Source of the DNA: [Scytonema hofmanni] UTEX 2349
GTDB taxonomy: Bacteria > Cyanobacteriota > Cyanobacteriia > Cyanobacteriales > Nostocaceae
Length of the DNA: 64,000 nucleotides
Direction of reading: 5' to 3'
Assembly: GCF_000582685.1 (NCBI RefSeq)
Contig: NZ_KK073768.1
Span: 2,316,926-2,380,925, forward strand
A program made the position numbers and the translations under genes. Position 1 is the stretch's first letter; each line of letters opens with the position of its first letter. This document shows positions 19,101 through 27,240 of the stretch, piece after piece. The notes beneath the pieces are model-generated. The model saw only the letters and a list, made by a program, of their open reading frames with translations, had not been told where the DNA came from and searched no databases.

Positions 19101-21420
19101 TCATATTACTTTGATGCTGCATACCTTTGTCGGTGATGACGAAGATACAGTGCGGGAGCAAGTGCGTCTACCTATGTATAATTATTTAGAGCAATCAATG
19201 GGGCTGATTCAAAAGATGCTCAAAGGGACGAAATTTGAAAGCCAAGTTAATGAATTTGCCCAAGAAGACCGAAATACCCTGCTATCCTTTGCCTTTGAGC
19301 GTTACTTTAACAGTAGTGGCTTATTGGGAACTACTGCCAAATGCTTACAGATGATTGACGATCTCAAAGCGATCGGCGTTGATGAAGTAGGATGTTTAAT
19401 TGACTTTGGGGTAGATGTTGACGCTGTATTATCTAGCTTAGACAAACTCAATCAAGTTAGAGAACTTAGTAATAATATTAATGCTGAAGATTACACTATT
19501 TTGAGCCAAATTCAGCGACATCAAGTATCCCATCTCCAATGTACGCCTTCTTTAGCCAGAATGCTGACATTAATGCCTCATGGGATTGAGAGCTTAAATT
19601 GTTTGCAATATTTAATGTTAGGTGGAGAAGCATTACCACTAAATTTAGTGAAACAGTTGGGAATATCCATTGATGCCCATATTTACAATATGTATGGACC
19701 AACTGAAGCCACAATTTGGTCATCTACAGCCATTGTGGATGGTAAAGATAGTGAAACCACGATTACCATCGGTAAACCTATAGCTAACACCCAGTTTTAT
19801 ATTTTAGATCAACAGTTAAATCCTGTACCTGTGGGAGTTCCAGGGGAACTGCATATTGGGGGTACGGGTTTAGCTAGAGGATATTTCCAGCGTCCTGAGT
19901 TGACAGCAGCAAGATTTATACAGAGTCCTTTTAGGGAAGGCGATCGCCTCTACAAAACCGGTGATTTAGCTCGCTACCTACCTGATGGAAATATTGAATT
20001 TCTGGGTCGCGTTGATTATCAAGTCAAACTGCGAGGATTCCGCATTGAACTAGGAGAAATTGAAACAGCACTGAGTCAACATCCCCAAATTCAGCAAGCT
20101 GTGGTAGTCCTAGACGGAACACAGGAAAATCAGCGCCTTGTCGCTTACATTGTCCCCCATTCCCCAGTATCTGCACCCACATCCACTGAGTTAAATCAAT
20201 GTCTGTCGAAGAAACTACCAGATTACATGGTGCCGAGCATTTTTGTCCAGCTTGACCAAATGCCCTTAACCCCCAACGGCAAAATTAACCGTCGTGCATT
20301 ACCAACCCCCTCACAACGAAGCCCCTCACCCAAATATCTCCCCCCCCGCACTCCTGTAGAACGTCAACTAGCTCAAATTTGGTCTGAGGTTTTAAATTTA
20401 GATTGGATAGGCATTCGGGATAATTTCTTTGAACTGGGTGGACGCTCTCTACTAGCAGTACAATTAATATCGCGCATTCAAAAAGTATTTGGTCAACAAT
20501 TACCCCTAGCTAGTCTTTTCCAAGCACCAACCATTGAAAATTTAGCTCGGCAAATAGTTAATGCAGACAGTAAACAGCACTCATCCTGTTTAGTACCCAT
20601 TCAACTCCAAGGCTCAAAACTGCCCCTGTTTTTCATTCCCGGCTCAGGGGGTAACGTGATTCAATTCTATGAATTTTCACGTTGTTTAGGATTAGATCAA
20701 CCCTTCTATGGTTTACAACCCCAAGAATGGGATCATGAATCTCAACCTTTACATCGGGTTGAAGACATGGCATCTCAGTACTTAGTCGCGATTCAAACCA
20801 TCCAGCCCCAAGGTCCCTACCTTTTAGGTGGTCACTCTTTAGGGGGTAAAGTTGCCTTTGAAATAGCCAGACAACTGCTCAAACGAGGACAAGAGATTCG
20901 ACTTCTAGCCATAGTTGATGCTACAGCACCCCTACCAGTCCAGCAGGTTTCCTCACCCTCAACTTGGAGTAATGCTCAATGGTTATATGCTATTGCCGAG
21001 GCAGCTGGGCAAGCATTAGGTATCACGCTGGATATTTCCCAGGAATTATTGTATGGCTTATCACCAGAAGAGCAGTTTAAATACTTACAAAGCCAGTTTG
21101 TGCAAAATGGAATTTTAGCTCCCCAAGACAGTGAAACCCAGTTAAAGAAACTAATTCAATTGACAAAAATTCACCACACAAGTGCAGTTAATTATCAATG
21201 TTCTGAACAATTAGCATTGCCAATTATACTCTTTAAGTCGGCTGAACAAACAAATACAATCATGTTTGAAAGTAACTTATTACTGAATGAGCCTAAACTG
21301 GGTTGGGATCGAGTTTCAACACAACCTGTTATCTGTCATGTAATTCCAGGTAGCCATTATTCTATTATGGCTAACCCTTATGTCAAAGAATTAGCAGCAC
21401 ATTTACAGGGTTACTTATAA
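13114..21420 (+). CDS. NRPS: C-A-PCP-C-A(monooxygenase)-PCP-TE
   Basis: This 2768-residue synthetase adds the last two residues and releases the product. Domains by residue: C 10-440 (HHIISDAWS), A 465-960 (YTSGSTGQPKG), PCP 980-1040 (GGHSLL), C 1066-1505 (HHIIADGWS), A starting near 1525, PCP 2412-2480 (GGRSLL, with Arg for the usual His), TE 2500-2768 (GHSLGG, late GSHYS). The second A domain is split. Motifs A3 (about 1680) and A4 (FDISILELFW, about 1730) are followed by a complete luciferase-like monooxygenase (about 1771-2120); A5 (NMYGPTEATIW) comes only near 2193. MtaG and MelG have this layout. By-eye codes are DASSIAAVC (Tyr/Phe-like) and DILSMGMIW (closest to Gly DILQLGLIW). Starting directly with C, it must receive a peptidyl chain from the upstream protein. 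No clear ribosome-binding site precedes the ATG. Confidence 0.95.
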   Translation: MLLNSQETFVFPLSFAQERLWFLNQLEGSKATYNMFAAIGLNGNLNVQVLEQALNEIVQRHEVLRTSFQTVDGQGVQIINPEVNFQLRCVDLQNLSDNEREITVQEWITKEANTPFDLSQAPLMRATLLQTDIQEYFLLVTMHHIISDAWSVGIVIKEISVIYKALIQGQEHTLPELEIQYADFAEWQREWLQGDRLNQQLIYWKNYLAGVPPVLELPTDYPRPPVQTFQGQNQRFEIGADLSVALKKLAKENGCTLFMVLLAAFATLLYRYSGQEDIVVGTPVGNRSQPELESLIGFFVNTLVVDAKFDQELNFTEILEQVRQGVLENYAHQDVPFEKIVEELQPERNLSHTPIFQVWFVLQNTPTETLQLPDITLTPLPFETQVAKFDLTLSMSETKSGLRGVWQYSTDLFDAATIARMVEHFQVLLEAIASHPQEKINLLPLLTEKERQKILNEWNNTAISYPQHLCIHQIFEEQVKLTPDAVALVFGEEQLTYQQLNNRANQLAHHLQNMGVGSEVLVGLCVNRSFDMIVGLLAILKAGGAYVPLDPNYPEERLAYIIEDAAVSVLLIQESLEENLPPSYALVVYLDRDWEEIATQSCENIISEVQSHNLAYVIYTSGSTGQPKGVLVTHQGIGNLALAQQKLFKVENNSRVLQFASFGFDASVSEIFMSLVCGARLVLAPAQKLMPGLDLQQAIAHYGITHVTLPPSALAILPPGQMPTLKQVIVAGEACPEPLARIWSKDRHFFNAYGPSEATVCATVAEVDLKPETDTKSIVAIGSPIANTQIYILDNSLQPVSVGVPGEIYISGVGLARGYLNQPQLTAAKFIENPFREGRLYKTGDLARYLPNGNIEFLGRIDRQIKIRGFRIELGEIEARLSQHPQVQEATVITREDPSGNQRLVAYLVSKNQDLTPSELRQFLKERLPDYMVPSIFVMLDAMPLTPNGKIDHRNLPSPEQDLTEQNNFLAPRTPTEQKIADIFAAVLKIEQVGIYNNFFELGGHSLLATQVISRFREAFEIELPLETLFKSPTVAELDVIIQQWLQNNSATDSPLTQPLPAVVAVPREDNTVLPLSWGQERLWFLDQLEGSSAAYNISMAVQLQGKLNVDALEQAFKEIVQRHQVLRTRFDTVDGNPVQVIETKSKFNLFRDNLQLISTDKLEVEVKKRLTQEAQKPFDLTHSPLIRATLLQIADNDYILLVTMHHIIADGWSVRVMVQELSVLYDAFVQGLPSFLPPLAIQYADFVHWQRQWLQGEILERQLSYWKTYLLGAPPLLELPTDYPRPGVQTFRGAQQSFTLSTELISQLQQLTQSTDTTLFMLLCSAFLVLLHRYSSQDDIVLGTVMANRNRTEIEPLIGLFVNTLVLRTQFEADCTFVDILKQVQQGLLTGYTNQDVPFEKIVEVLQPERNLSHSPLFQVMFSLQNASSASLSLADVISTPLKPEILTAKFDLTLSMVETESGVSGVCEYNTDLFKAETITRMIAHYQVLLTGVVANVQERISKLPLLTPEEEKQLLVAWNDTQVSYSQDHCLHQQFEQQVEKTPDAIALVFQNQQLTYRELNQRANQLANYLQRQGVSSETLVGICVERSLEMMIGLLGILKAGAAYIPLDPHHPQERLAFILSDTQMPILLTQERLQTKLPTHGAKVICLDTNWTDIAQENQANLGISVKGENLAYIIYTSGSTGQPKGVMIEHRQVANFFVGMDQRLNVEDDYDTTKTWLAVTTISFDISILELFWTLARGFKVIIQQEQQKTIAATVPTSRMPEKQMQFSLFYFANENNTGNHQGENLYKLLIEGAKFADQHGFTAVWTPERHFHEFGGIYPNPAVASAAIAAVTKQVQIRAGSVVLPLHQEIRVAEEWAFVDNLSNGRVGVSFASGWQPNDFVLSPENYHRRKSLLVEQIETVRKLWRGEFITLKNGNGIPTEIRTFPKPIQAELPTWLTAAGSPETFRLAGELGLNVLTHLLGQSIEEISAKIKIYRQAWQQKGHPGNGHITLMLHTFVGDDEDTVREQVRLPMYNYLEQSMGLIQKMLKGTKFESQVNEFAQEDRNTLLSFAFERYFNSSGLLGTTAKCLQMIDDLKAIGVDEVGCLIDFGVDVDAVLSSLDKLNQVRELSNNINAEDYTILSQIQRHQVSHLQCTPSLARMLTLMPHGIESLNCLQYLMLGGEALPLNLVKQLGISIDAHIYNMYGPTEATIWSSTAIVDGKDSETTITIGKPIANTQFYILDQQLNPVPVGVPGELHIGGTGLARGYFQRPELTAARFIQSPFREGDRLYKTGDLARYLPDGNIEFLGRVDYQVKLRGFRIELGEIETALSQHPQIQQAVVVLDGTQENQRLVAYIVPHSPVSAPTSTELNQCLSKKLPDYMVPSIFVQLDQMPLTPNGKINRRALPTPSQRSPSPKYLPPRTPVERQLAQIWSEVLNLDWIGIRDNFFELGGRSLLAVQLISRIQKVFGQQLPLASLFQAPTIENLARQIVNADSKQHSSCLVPIQLQGSKLPLFFIPGSGGNVIQFYEFSRCLGLDQPFYGLQPQEWDHESQPLHRVEDMASQYLVAIQTIQPQGPYLLGGHSLGGKVAFEIARQLLKRGQEIRLLAIVDATAPLPVQQVSSPSTWSNAQWLYAIAEAAGQALGITLDISQELLYGLSPEEQFKYLQSQFVQNGILAPQDSETQLKKLIQLTKIHHTSAVNYQCSEQLALPIILFKSAEQTNTIMFESNLLLNEPKLGWDRVSTQPVICHVIPGSHYSIMANPYVKELAAHLQGYL

Positions 21421-21428
21421 TTGAAGAA

Positions 21429-21612
21429 GGCACTTATGCAGAGGGCAGAGGGCACTTATGTTTTGTTCACTTATAGGATTCAGACCCCACAGCCAACAAG
21501 AGCCACCAAATTTTCAATTTGGTCGGGGTCTTAAACCCTTACTCCCAAGGAGTCGTAGCGTCGGTGTGGAATCAGAATTCTATAAGTGTATAAGTGCCTC
21601 CTGCCCTCTGCC
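21429..21612. repeat. MITE-like foldback between NRPS and hydroxylase genes
   Basis: The left arm (about 21429-21481, GGCACTTATGCAGAGGGCAG then CACTTATAGGATTC) is matched imperfectly by the right arm (about 21573-21612, GAATTCTATAAGTG then CCTGCCCTCTGCC) in inverse orientation. The roughly 180-bp unit has no coding capacity and separates the NRPS from the next gene. I infer a small non-autonomous element. Confidence 0.5.
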
Positions 21613-21641
21613 TTTCCAGATAAATCATGGGAGATAAATTT

Positions 21642-23237
21642 ATGTCAGGTGATAAGCTATACCTCAAACAGAACGTAGTTTTAGAACCGTTAGTTAATCA
21701 GTGGCACGCCTGGTCTTATTTGTTGGCTCCTTCCACGGCAGCCATGTATATTGCTAACTCACACTTAAAGATTATGCAGTCTTTTGTATCTGCACCCAAG
21801 GTACATATTTCGGCTCTCAAATCTCCGAAAATGATGGCTGGTCCTTTTGTCAATCATGATGAAAGTGCTGTTGGTGATATTAAAAATTTGATTGAACATT
21901 TCATGCAAGATCAAGCATATATGCTAGAACTGGCGGAAGCCATTAAAACTCTCAATCAATGTTTAGAAACAGAGGCTAGTGGTTTTTCTTTAGAAGGAAT
22001 GTACTCCCAAATTCCTCAACCCCTACAAGGATTTGTGGAGCTCAATTATGATTTAAATAATCACCCGGCAATACGTTTTATGGAGGGGCTACTATATCAT
22101 AGTATTTATGGCAATGAAGTCGCTCAAAGTGTGGCGATGTACGTTGTTGACCAAGACCAACGATCTTTTATTTTTAGCACTCCTAGACTCAAGCAAGCTG
22201 ATAATTTACACCTGCAAATTCCCTTTAAAGACAAGATTTTAGACCAACTGGCAAAAATGAAATATGTTCCGGGTGATGTACAGGAAATAAAAGAGAAATT
22301 AAATATTGATGCTCAAGATGAAGGACTCTTCTCCAGCTTCTTTACTCAAGATGCTCCCCACAAGCAACCTATTCAGTATGATCAAGATGGGGTGAGAATA
22401 CGTTATTTTGGTCATGCTTGTCTGCTGATAGAATCAAAAGACGTGAATATTCTTTGCGATCCACTCATCAGTTATGATTATCCAAGTGCAAGCGATCGCT
22501 ACACTTATGCTGATTTACCTGCCATTATTGACTATATTGTTATTACACATCATCACCATGACCATTGTGTGATCGAAACATTGTTACAGCTAAGGCATCG
22601 AGTTAAAACCGTGATTGTTCCCAAAAACAACGGCGGAAGTCTTGCTGACCCTGGGATGAAACTGGTTTTACAAAGTATTGGATTTAAGGAGGTTCGAGAA
22701 ATTGATGAGATGGAACAGATAGAGATTCCAGGAGGTAGCATTACTGGGTTGCCATTCTTAGGTGAACATGGAGATTTAAACATTAGAAGCAAAATTGCTT
22801 ACTTGATCACCTTGTTAGGTCGCTCGGTGATGGTTTCAGCAGATTCTAGAATTTGTGATCCTCACATTTGTAAAAATATTCACCATTCAGTCAATAAGAT
22901 TGATGCTTTATTTTTAGGATTGCAATCTGATGGAGCTCCCTTAAGTTGGGCTTACGGTTCATTGTTATGTAAACCTTTGAGCCGCAAAATAGACCACGAT
23001 AGACAAGTAGGAGGAGCTAACTTTGATATTGCTAAGAGTATGGTTGAACAATTACAACCTAAATCTGTGTACGTTTATGCAATGGGGTATGAACCTTGGC
23101 TCAGTTATATGATGGTTCCTGACTATGAAGGTCCGATGGCAGAGTCGAATAAATTAATTGATGAATGTAACAGTCAGGGAATTTTTGCAGAGCAATTGTT
23201 TGGCTACAAAGAAATTTTGATGGATACTATTGCCTAA
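21642..23237 (+). CDS. CmlA-like diiron beta-hydroxylase (MBL fold)
   Basis: The C-terminal half is a metallo-beta-lactamase fold with THHHHDH (His303, His305, Asp307, His308). The position usually held by the next His is Glu375 in GEHGDL, and the bridging Asp is 401 in SADS. From memory, CmlA of chloramphenicol synthesis (532 residues) uses H305, H307, D309, H310, E377 and D403: the same pattern shifted by two. With the start used here the protein has 531 residues, including a helical N-terminal domain of the CmlA_N kind. CmlA hydroxylates the beta carbon of an aromatic amino acid held on a carrier protein, so the Tyr-like or Asp-like residue is a reasonable substrate. I could not place the final His ligand by eye. 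The start is ATG 21642, because GGGAGA lies seven bases upstream; ATG 21627 overlaps that site. Confidence 0.8.
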   Translation: MSGDKLYLKQNVVLEPLVNQWHAWSYLLAPSTAAMYIANSHLKIMQSFVSAPKVHISALKSPKMMAGPFVNHDESAVGDIKNLIEHFMQDQAYMLELAEAIKTLNQCLETEASGFSLEGMYSQIPQPLQGFVELNYDLNNHPAIRFMEGLLYHSIYGNEVAQSVAMYVVDQDQRSFIFSTPRLKQADNLHLQIPFKDKILDQLAKMKYVPGDVQEIKEKLNIDAQDEGLFSSFFTQDAPHKQPIQYDQDGVRIRYFGHACLLIESKDVNILCDPLISYDYPSASDRYTYADLPAIIDYIVITHHHHDHCVIETLLQLRHRVKTVIVPKNNGGSLADPGMKLVLQSIGFKEVREIDEMEQIEIPGGSITGLPFLGEHGDLNIRSKIAYLITLLGRSVMVSADSRICDPHICKNIHHSVNKIDALFLGLQSDGAPLSWAYGSLLCKPLSRKIDHDRQVGGANFDIAKSMVEQLQPKSVYVYAMGYEPWLSYMMVPDYEGPMAESNKLIDECNSQGIFAEQLFGYKEILMDTIA

Positions 23238-23318
23238 AAAATTTAGTTGTTTACCCAAGATACAAAAATTATGATCAAAAATTTTAGTTATCACCTGTAG
23301 TCAGAAAAAATAACAATC

Positions 23319-24191
23319 ATGAAAAATTGGATTTTCCCGGTTTCCGATGTTCCAGAATTAAGAGGAGAAGAAGCTTTAGCTGTCAATTTTTTTGAGCAGA
23401 CCCAACCTGTAGTTCTTCGCAACTATGTTGATAATGTAGAAAAGTTGGCACCTCATGAGGAAATTTGGAATGGAATAACCGGACAGGTAACAGTTATTTC
23501 CCCAGATAATCCGGTTGTAACTGCTCGTGCTGGAAAGGCTGGAAACAATTTAATTGTAGAAATGAGCCTCACGGAAATTTTTGAACGGATATCAGGAATT
23601 GGAAATCACAAATTTATATTAGGAGAAGGTGAGCGATATTACATTTTTGGCAACCTCGCACCCGCAAAACTGATAGATCAAGTCCGTTGGCCAAATGAAG
23701 CCATGACAAAGGATAGATCCATGTACATTACTGCTACTGGCGTGCTAACAAAGGCACATTATGATAGACACGCAGGCTTTTTAATGCATATATATGGGAG
23801 AAAACACGCTTTAATTTTATCACCCAAATACTTCCAACAAATTTACCCAGTCCATGACTTAGCTACAGGTGAGGACCGACGTTCTTTGGTTAATCTTCGC
23901 TCTCCAGATTTGAATGCTCATCCTAGAGTAGTAGAATTAGAGGCTATGGAAACCATACTTGAACCAGGGGATATGCTCTTTATCCCCTCAAACTGGTGGC
24001 ATGAAATCGAAGCACTAGAGGTAAGTATATCATTACGTGCCAATGTAGAGAATAAGCTATTTTCTAATTTAGAAGAAATTTTGTCTTACCTGGAAAAGTC
24101 CAGTGAACTTATCAGTAAATTGCCATCAGAACAGCGTATTTTTGTATCGGAACGCACAAGAGTAGGACTAAATCAGCTAAACAAACAATAA
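23319..24191 (+). CDS. JmjC/cupin-8-like Fe(II)/2-oxoglutarate oxygenase
   Basis: The 290-residue protein has the HxD iron motif at His147-Tyr-Asp149 (AHYDRHAGFLMHIYGRK), with the likely 2-oxoglutarate-binding Lys in GRKHALILSP, and a distal His228 in PSNWWHEIEAL after PGDMLFIP. This is the core of the cupin-8/FIH-like family. It follows the CmlA-like gene by about 80 bases on the same strand and is probably a second tailoring oxygenase of the cluster, acting on a free or carrier-bound amino acid or on the finished peptide. The substrate is unknown. The family also includes protein hydroxylases, so the link to the peptide rests on gene position. Confidence 0.75.
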   Translation: MKNWIFPVSDVPELRGEEALAVNFFEQTQPVVLRNYVDNVEKLAPHEEIWNGITGQVTVISPDNPVVTARAGKAGNNLIVEMSLTEIFERISGIGNHKFILGEGERYYIFGNLAPAKLIDQVRWPNEAMTKDRSMYITATGVLTKAHYDRHAGFLMHIYGRKHALILSPKYFQQIYPVHDLATGEDRRSLVNLRSPDLNAHPRVVELEAMETILEPGDMLFIPSNWWHEIEALEVSISLRANVENKLFSNLEEILSYLEKSSELISKLPSEQRIFVSERTRVGLNQLNKQ

Positions 24192-24392
24192 AAAGTGGGC
24201 GTTGCTGATGTTAGGGATGAAAGTAAATCCAAAACCTTGTAAATCCGCGAATTAGCCATTTTAATTTTCACTCCCCTATCCAAGACATGTAAATCGTTCA
24301 AACTCTTATGCGATAAATGTTTGGGCTTATCTTAGTGCCATTCGTCAATAGGCTTTGAGACGCGCTAACCCTGCAATTATGCTTTAATATTT

Positions 24393-25748
24393 ATGACTAA
24401 CCAACCCTCAAGTGTTACACAAACTCCTGCTTTGAGTGAAATGAAAGTTTTTATTATGATTTGGCTAGGTCAAATCATATCTAGGATAGGTTCTGGTATG
24501 ACTAGCTTTGCTTTTGATGTCTGGGTTTACCAGCATACTAATTCTATCACTCAATTTGCTTTCCTAACCCTTGCTATTACTCTTCCCGGTTTTTGCATTT
24601 TTCCGATTGCTGGTAGTGTTGTTGATCGTTGGAATCGTCGCTGGATAATGTTGATTAGTACAATCTGTTCTAGCTTATGTATTCTAACTGTTGGTATTCT
24701 ATTGATACTGGGACATCTAGAAGTTTGGCATATTTATCTTGCAGTCGCTGGAAAGTCAATTTTCTCAACATTTAGCTCAACAGCTTTTCGTGCATCTATT
24801 GTGTTAATGGTTCCTACAAACAAACTAGGGCGTGCTAGTGGATTCACTCAAGCTACAGATTCAATAGCCCGCTTAGTGTGTCCAGCTTTAGGGGGTATTA
24901 TCTTAGGAATTTTCAAATTGAAAGGTGTAGTTTTACTGGATTTTATTACTTTTATCCTGGCTATTATTCCTCTTGTTCTTGTAGATATCCCGGAACTTTC
25001 ACACAAGGATAATTTGCTAATTGATGCCCAGAATACATCTATTCTTTCAGGAATAAAACAGGGATGGGATTATTTAATCAATAGACCAGGAATACTAACG
25101 TTGATACTTATCCGAACCATTTATAATGCAGCTATAGGGGCAGCACTAATTCTAGCCACACCACTTTTATTGATCTTAACCACACCGGGAAGTTTAGGTT
25201 TTCTTCTTTCCCTGGCAGGAAGTGGTATGCTTATAGGAATTATCTATTTAGGTATTGTAGGCGATCGCCAAGAAGAAAATTTAGTAAGAGTGATATTTAT
25301 ATCGATCCTCTTAAGTTCTACTGCTTTAGTTACAGGGGGTTTGCGTCCTTCTTTGATATTATTTACCATTTCTGGTTTCTTTTTTGCTTTAGGCATTCCC
25401 TTGGTTAACGGATGTGTTCAAATCATATTGCAAAAAAAAGTTGCCCCTCACATTCAAGGTAGAATTTTCTCACTTAATCATACAATCTCTATGCTCTTTC
25501 CACCATTGGTAGCAATTGCCATTGGACCTATTGCAGATAAAATTTTAGAACCTTTAATGGACTTTAATGGACCTTGGTCTCAAGGAATTGGTCAAATTAT
25601 CGGCTCAGGTCCTGGTCGAGGAATTGCTCTTTTGTTCATTTTAATAGGATTACTTACATTGTTTTCCAATTTAATAGCATACCAATATGAACCGTTAAGA
25701 AAACTAGAAAGCGAATTGCCGGATGAAATAGAGTTTATAAGTTCATAA
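24393..25748 (+). CDS. MFS transporter, EntS-like (MFS_3)
   Basis: The 451-residue membrane protein has about twelve hydrophobic segments and an MFS loop motif GSVVDRWNRRWIM between helices 2 and 3. The overall pattern (opening TSFAFDVWVYQHTNSITQFA, later FFFALGIPLVNG and PHIQGRIFSLNHT) is that of the EntS/MFS_3 exporter group, which exports siderophores and other secondary metabolites. It is the last same-strand gene of the cluster, 200 bases after the oxygenase, and is the best candidate for exporting the peptide across the inner membrane. No strong ribosome-binding site is visible, so the exact start is uncertain. Confidence 0.8.
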   Translation: MTNQPSSVTQTPALSEMKVFIMIWLGQIISRIGSGMTSFAFDVWVYQHTNSITQFAFLTLAITLPGFCIFPIAGSVVDRWNRRWIMLISTICSSLCILTVGILLILGHLEVWHIYLAVAGKSIFSTFSSTAFRASIVLMVPTNKLGRASGFTQATDSIARLVCPALGGIILGIFKLKGVVLLDFITFILAIIPLVLVDIPELSHKDNLLIDAQNTSILSGIKQGWDYLINRPGILTLILIRTIYNAAIGAALILATPLLLILTTPGSLGFLLSLAGSGMLIGIIYLGIVGDRQEENLVRVIFISILLSSTALVTGGLRPSLILFTISGFFFALGIPLVNGCVQIILQKKVAPHIQGRIFSLNHTISMLFPPLVAIAIGPIADKILEPLMDFNGPWSQGIGQIIGSGPGRGIALLFILIGLLTLFSNLIAYQYEPLRKLESELPDEIEFISS

Positions 25749-25871
25749 ATTCAGTATCCGCTCAAGAAATAGGGGATAGGAAGAAAAATAAGAGGATACA
25801 AAGGGTCACACAGGATTGTATAATATTATGAAAAAGCGGTTTGTGCGTTTCATAAAAAGTAACTTTTAGTT

Positions 25872-27140
25872 TTATTTTCCGCGATCGCTTTCCAAATCAT
25901 CAATAACTGTTTGCAAATACCACTCTTCTGACATCCCTGGATAATAATCCTTTTTCTGCTCAATTAGTCGTTGGGCAATTTCCCAATATCCCCCTACCAT
26001 TCTCAACAAACGTTGACGTAGTAAATCGTCTTTGGCGTTTTTTACTTCCGGGGTAGAGGATTGAATTTTTTTCAAGCTATTTAAAACTTGTTGATAATTG
26101 TGCCAATCTTCTTTTTCACAAAATATACTTGCCGCACGCTGATAATCTTCAATGGCGTGTTGCATTTCTTCTAAATGAGTATAGGCGATACCACGATTAT
26201 AATACGCTTGGGCATCCGATGAATTAATTTGTAAGGCTTGGGTGTAATCTTTAATTGCAGCGTAATAATTGCCCATTGCTCGATGAGTATTTCCTCTGGC
26301 AATATATATTAAAGCGTCTTCTGGCTGCATTTCCAGCGCCGAATTATAGTCAGCGATCGCACCTTGATGATCTCCTAATTGTGAACGTGCTTTTCCTCGA
26401 TTGCGATAGACAATGCCAGATTTGAAATTTAGGCGCAGTGCTGAGTTAAAATCAGAAATAGCATCGCGATAATTTCCTTGTTTGCAACGCACTACCCCCC
26501 GACAGCAATAAGCGATACCATCTTGGGGATCGACTTGCAATACCCAGTTTAAATCATCAATGGCTTGCTGTGTGTCTCCTTTTTCTGCCTTTTCTAATAA
26601 GGTGCGAAAATATTCCTTTTGGGAAATTATCGGTGCGGGGGTAGAAATTGATGGCTTTTCAGCAGGATATTCTTTGGGTTGTAGCTGTTTAATGCTTTCT
26701 AAGCATTGACGACATTTTTCTTTGTCGTTTTTCTTGAGATATAATTCTGCGGCTTTTTTGAAGTTAGCGATCGCATCATGAATATACCCTTCTTTGCGCC
26801 GCACAATTCCCCTTAAATCATAAGCTGCGGCATAATTTACTTCCAGTGCGATCGCTTTATCGACATCCGCAAGGGCACCAGGTAAATTTTTTAGCGTCAA
26901 CCGTGCTAATGCCCGATAATAATATGCTTCTACATTTTCAGGATCGTGTTTCAAAGTTTCAGTATAATCTGAGACAGCTTGGAGAATTGCTCCTGAGTCA
27001 TAATATGCTAATCCCCGTTGTCTGTAAGCTTCGGCAAAGTAAGGATCTTCTTGCAAAGCACGGGTAAATTCCTCAATTGCTTTCGTGTAGTCTTTTTGCC
27101 GAGCTAGTTCTAATCCTTTATTGTAAAATTCATTATTCAT
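25872..27140 (-). CDS. TPR repeat protein
   Basis: The 422-residue protein is built almost wholly of tetratricopeptide repeats: blocks such as AIEEFTRALQEDPYFAEAYRQRG, ALADVDKAIAL, AISDFNSALRL and AIKDYTQALQI recur about every 34 residues. There are two groups of repeats, roughly residues 1-150 and 175-350, each ending in a longer KCRQCLESIKQLQP- or YQQVLNSLKKIQ-like stretch, followed by a short helical tail. There is no signal peptide. TPR proteins are protein-binding scaffolds; the partner cannot be read from the sequence. It converges on the MFS gene and marks the right boundary of the biosynthetic cluster. Confidence 0.85.
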   Translation of the reverse strand: MNNEFYNKGLELARQKDYTKAIEEFTRALQEDPYFAEAYRQRGLAYYDSGAILQAVSDYTETLKHDPENVEAYYYRALARLTLKNLPGALADVDKAIALEVNYAAAYDLRGIVRRKEGYIHDAIANFKKAAELYLKKNDKEKCRQCLESIKQLQPKEYPAEKPSISTPAPIISQKEYFRTLLEKAEKGDTQQAIDDLNWVLQVDPQDGIAYCCRGVVRCKQGNYRDAISDFNSALRLNFKSGIVYRNRGKARSQLGDHQGAIADYNSALEMQPEDALIYIARGNTHRAMGNYYAAIKDYTQALQINSSDAQAYYNRGIAYTHLEEMQHAIEDYQRAASIFCEKEDWHNYQQVLNSLKKIQSSTPEVKNAKDDLLRQRLLRMVGGYWEIAQRLIEQKKDYYPGMSEEWYLQTVIDDLESDRGK

Positions 27141-27240
27141 GGCGTTTATTTACTTTACTCACTTATTTAATTGTAGTAAGCGTGCATAGCGCTCAATACG
27201 GTTCGGATAAGACTCGATCCCCCCAACCCCCCTTAAAAAG

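Noticed and set aside
1..25748. Siderophore cluster of the cyanochelin type
   Set aside because: An Asp-like A domain, hydroxylases and an EntS-like exporter fit loosely, but no siderophore receptor, TauD-type Asp hydroxylase or reductase is in the window. Left open rather than called.
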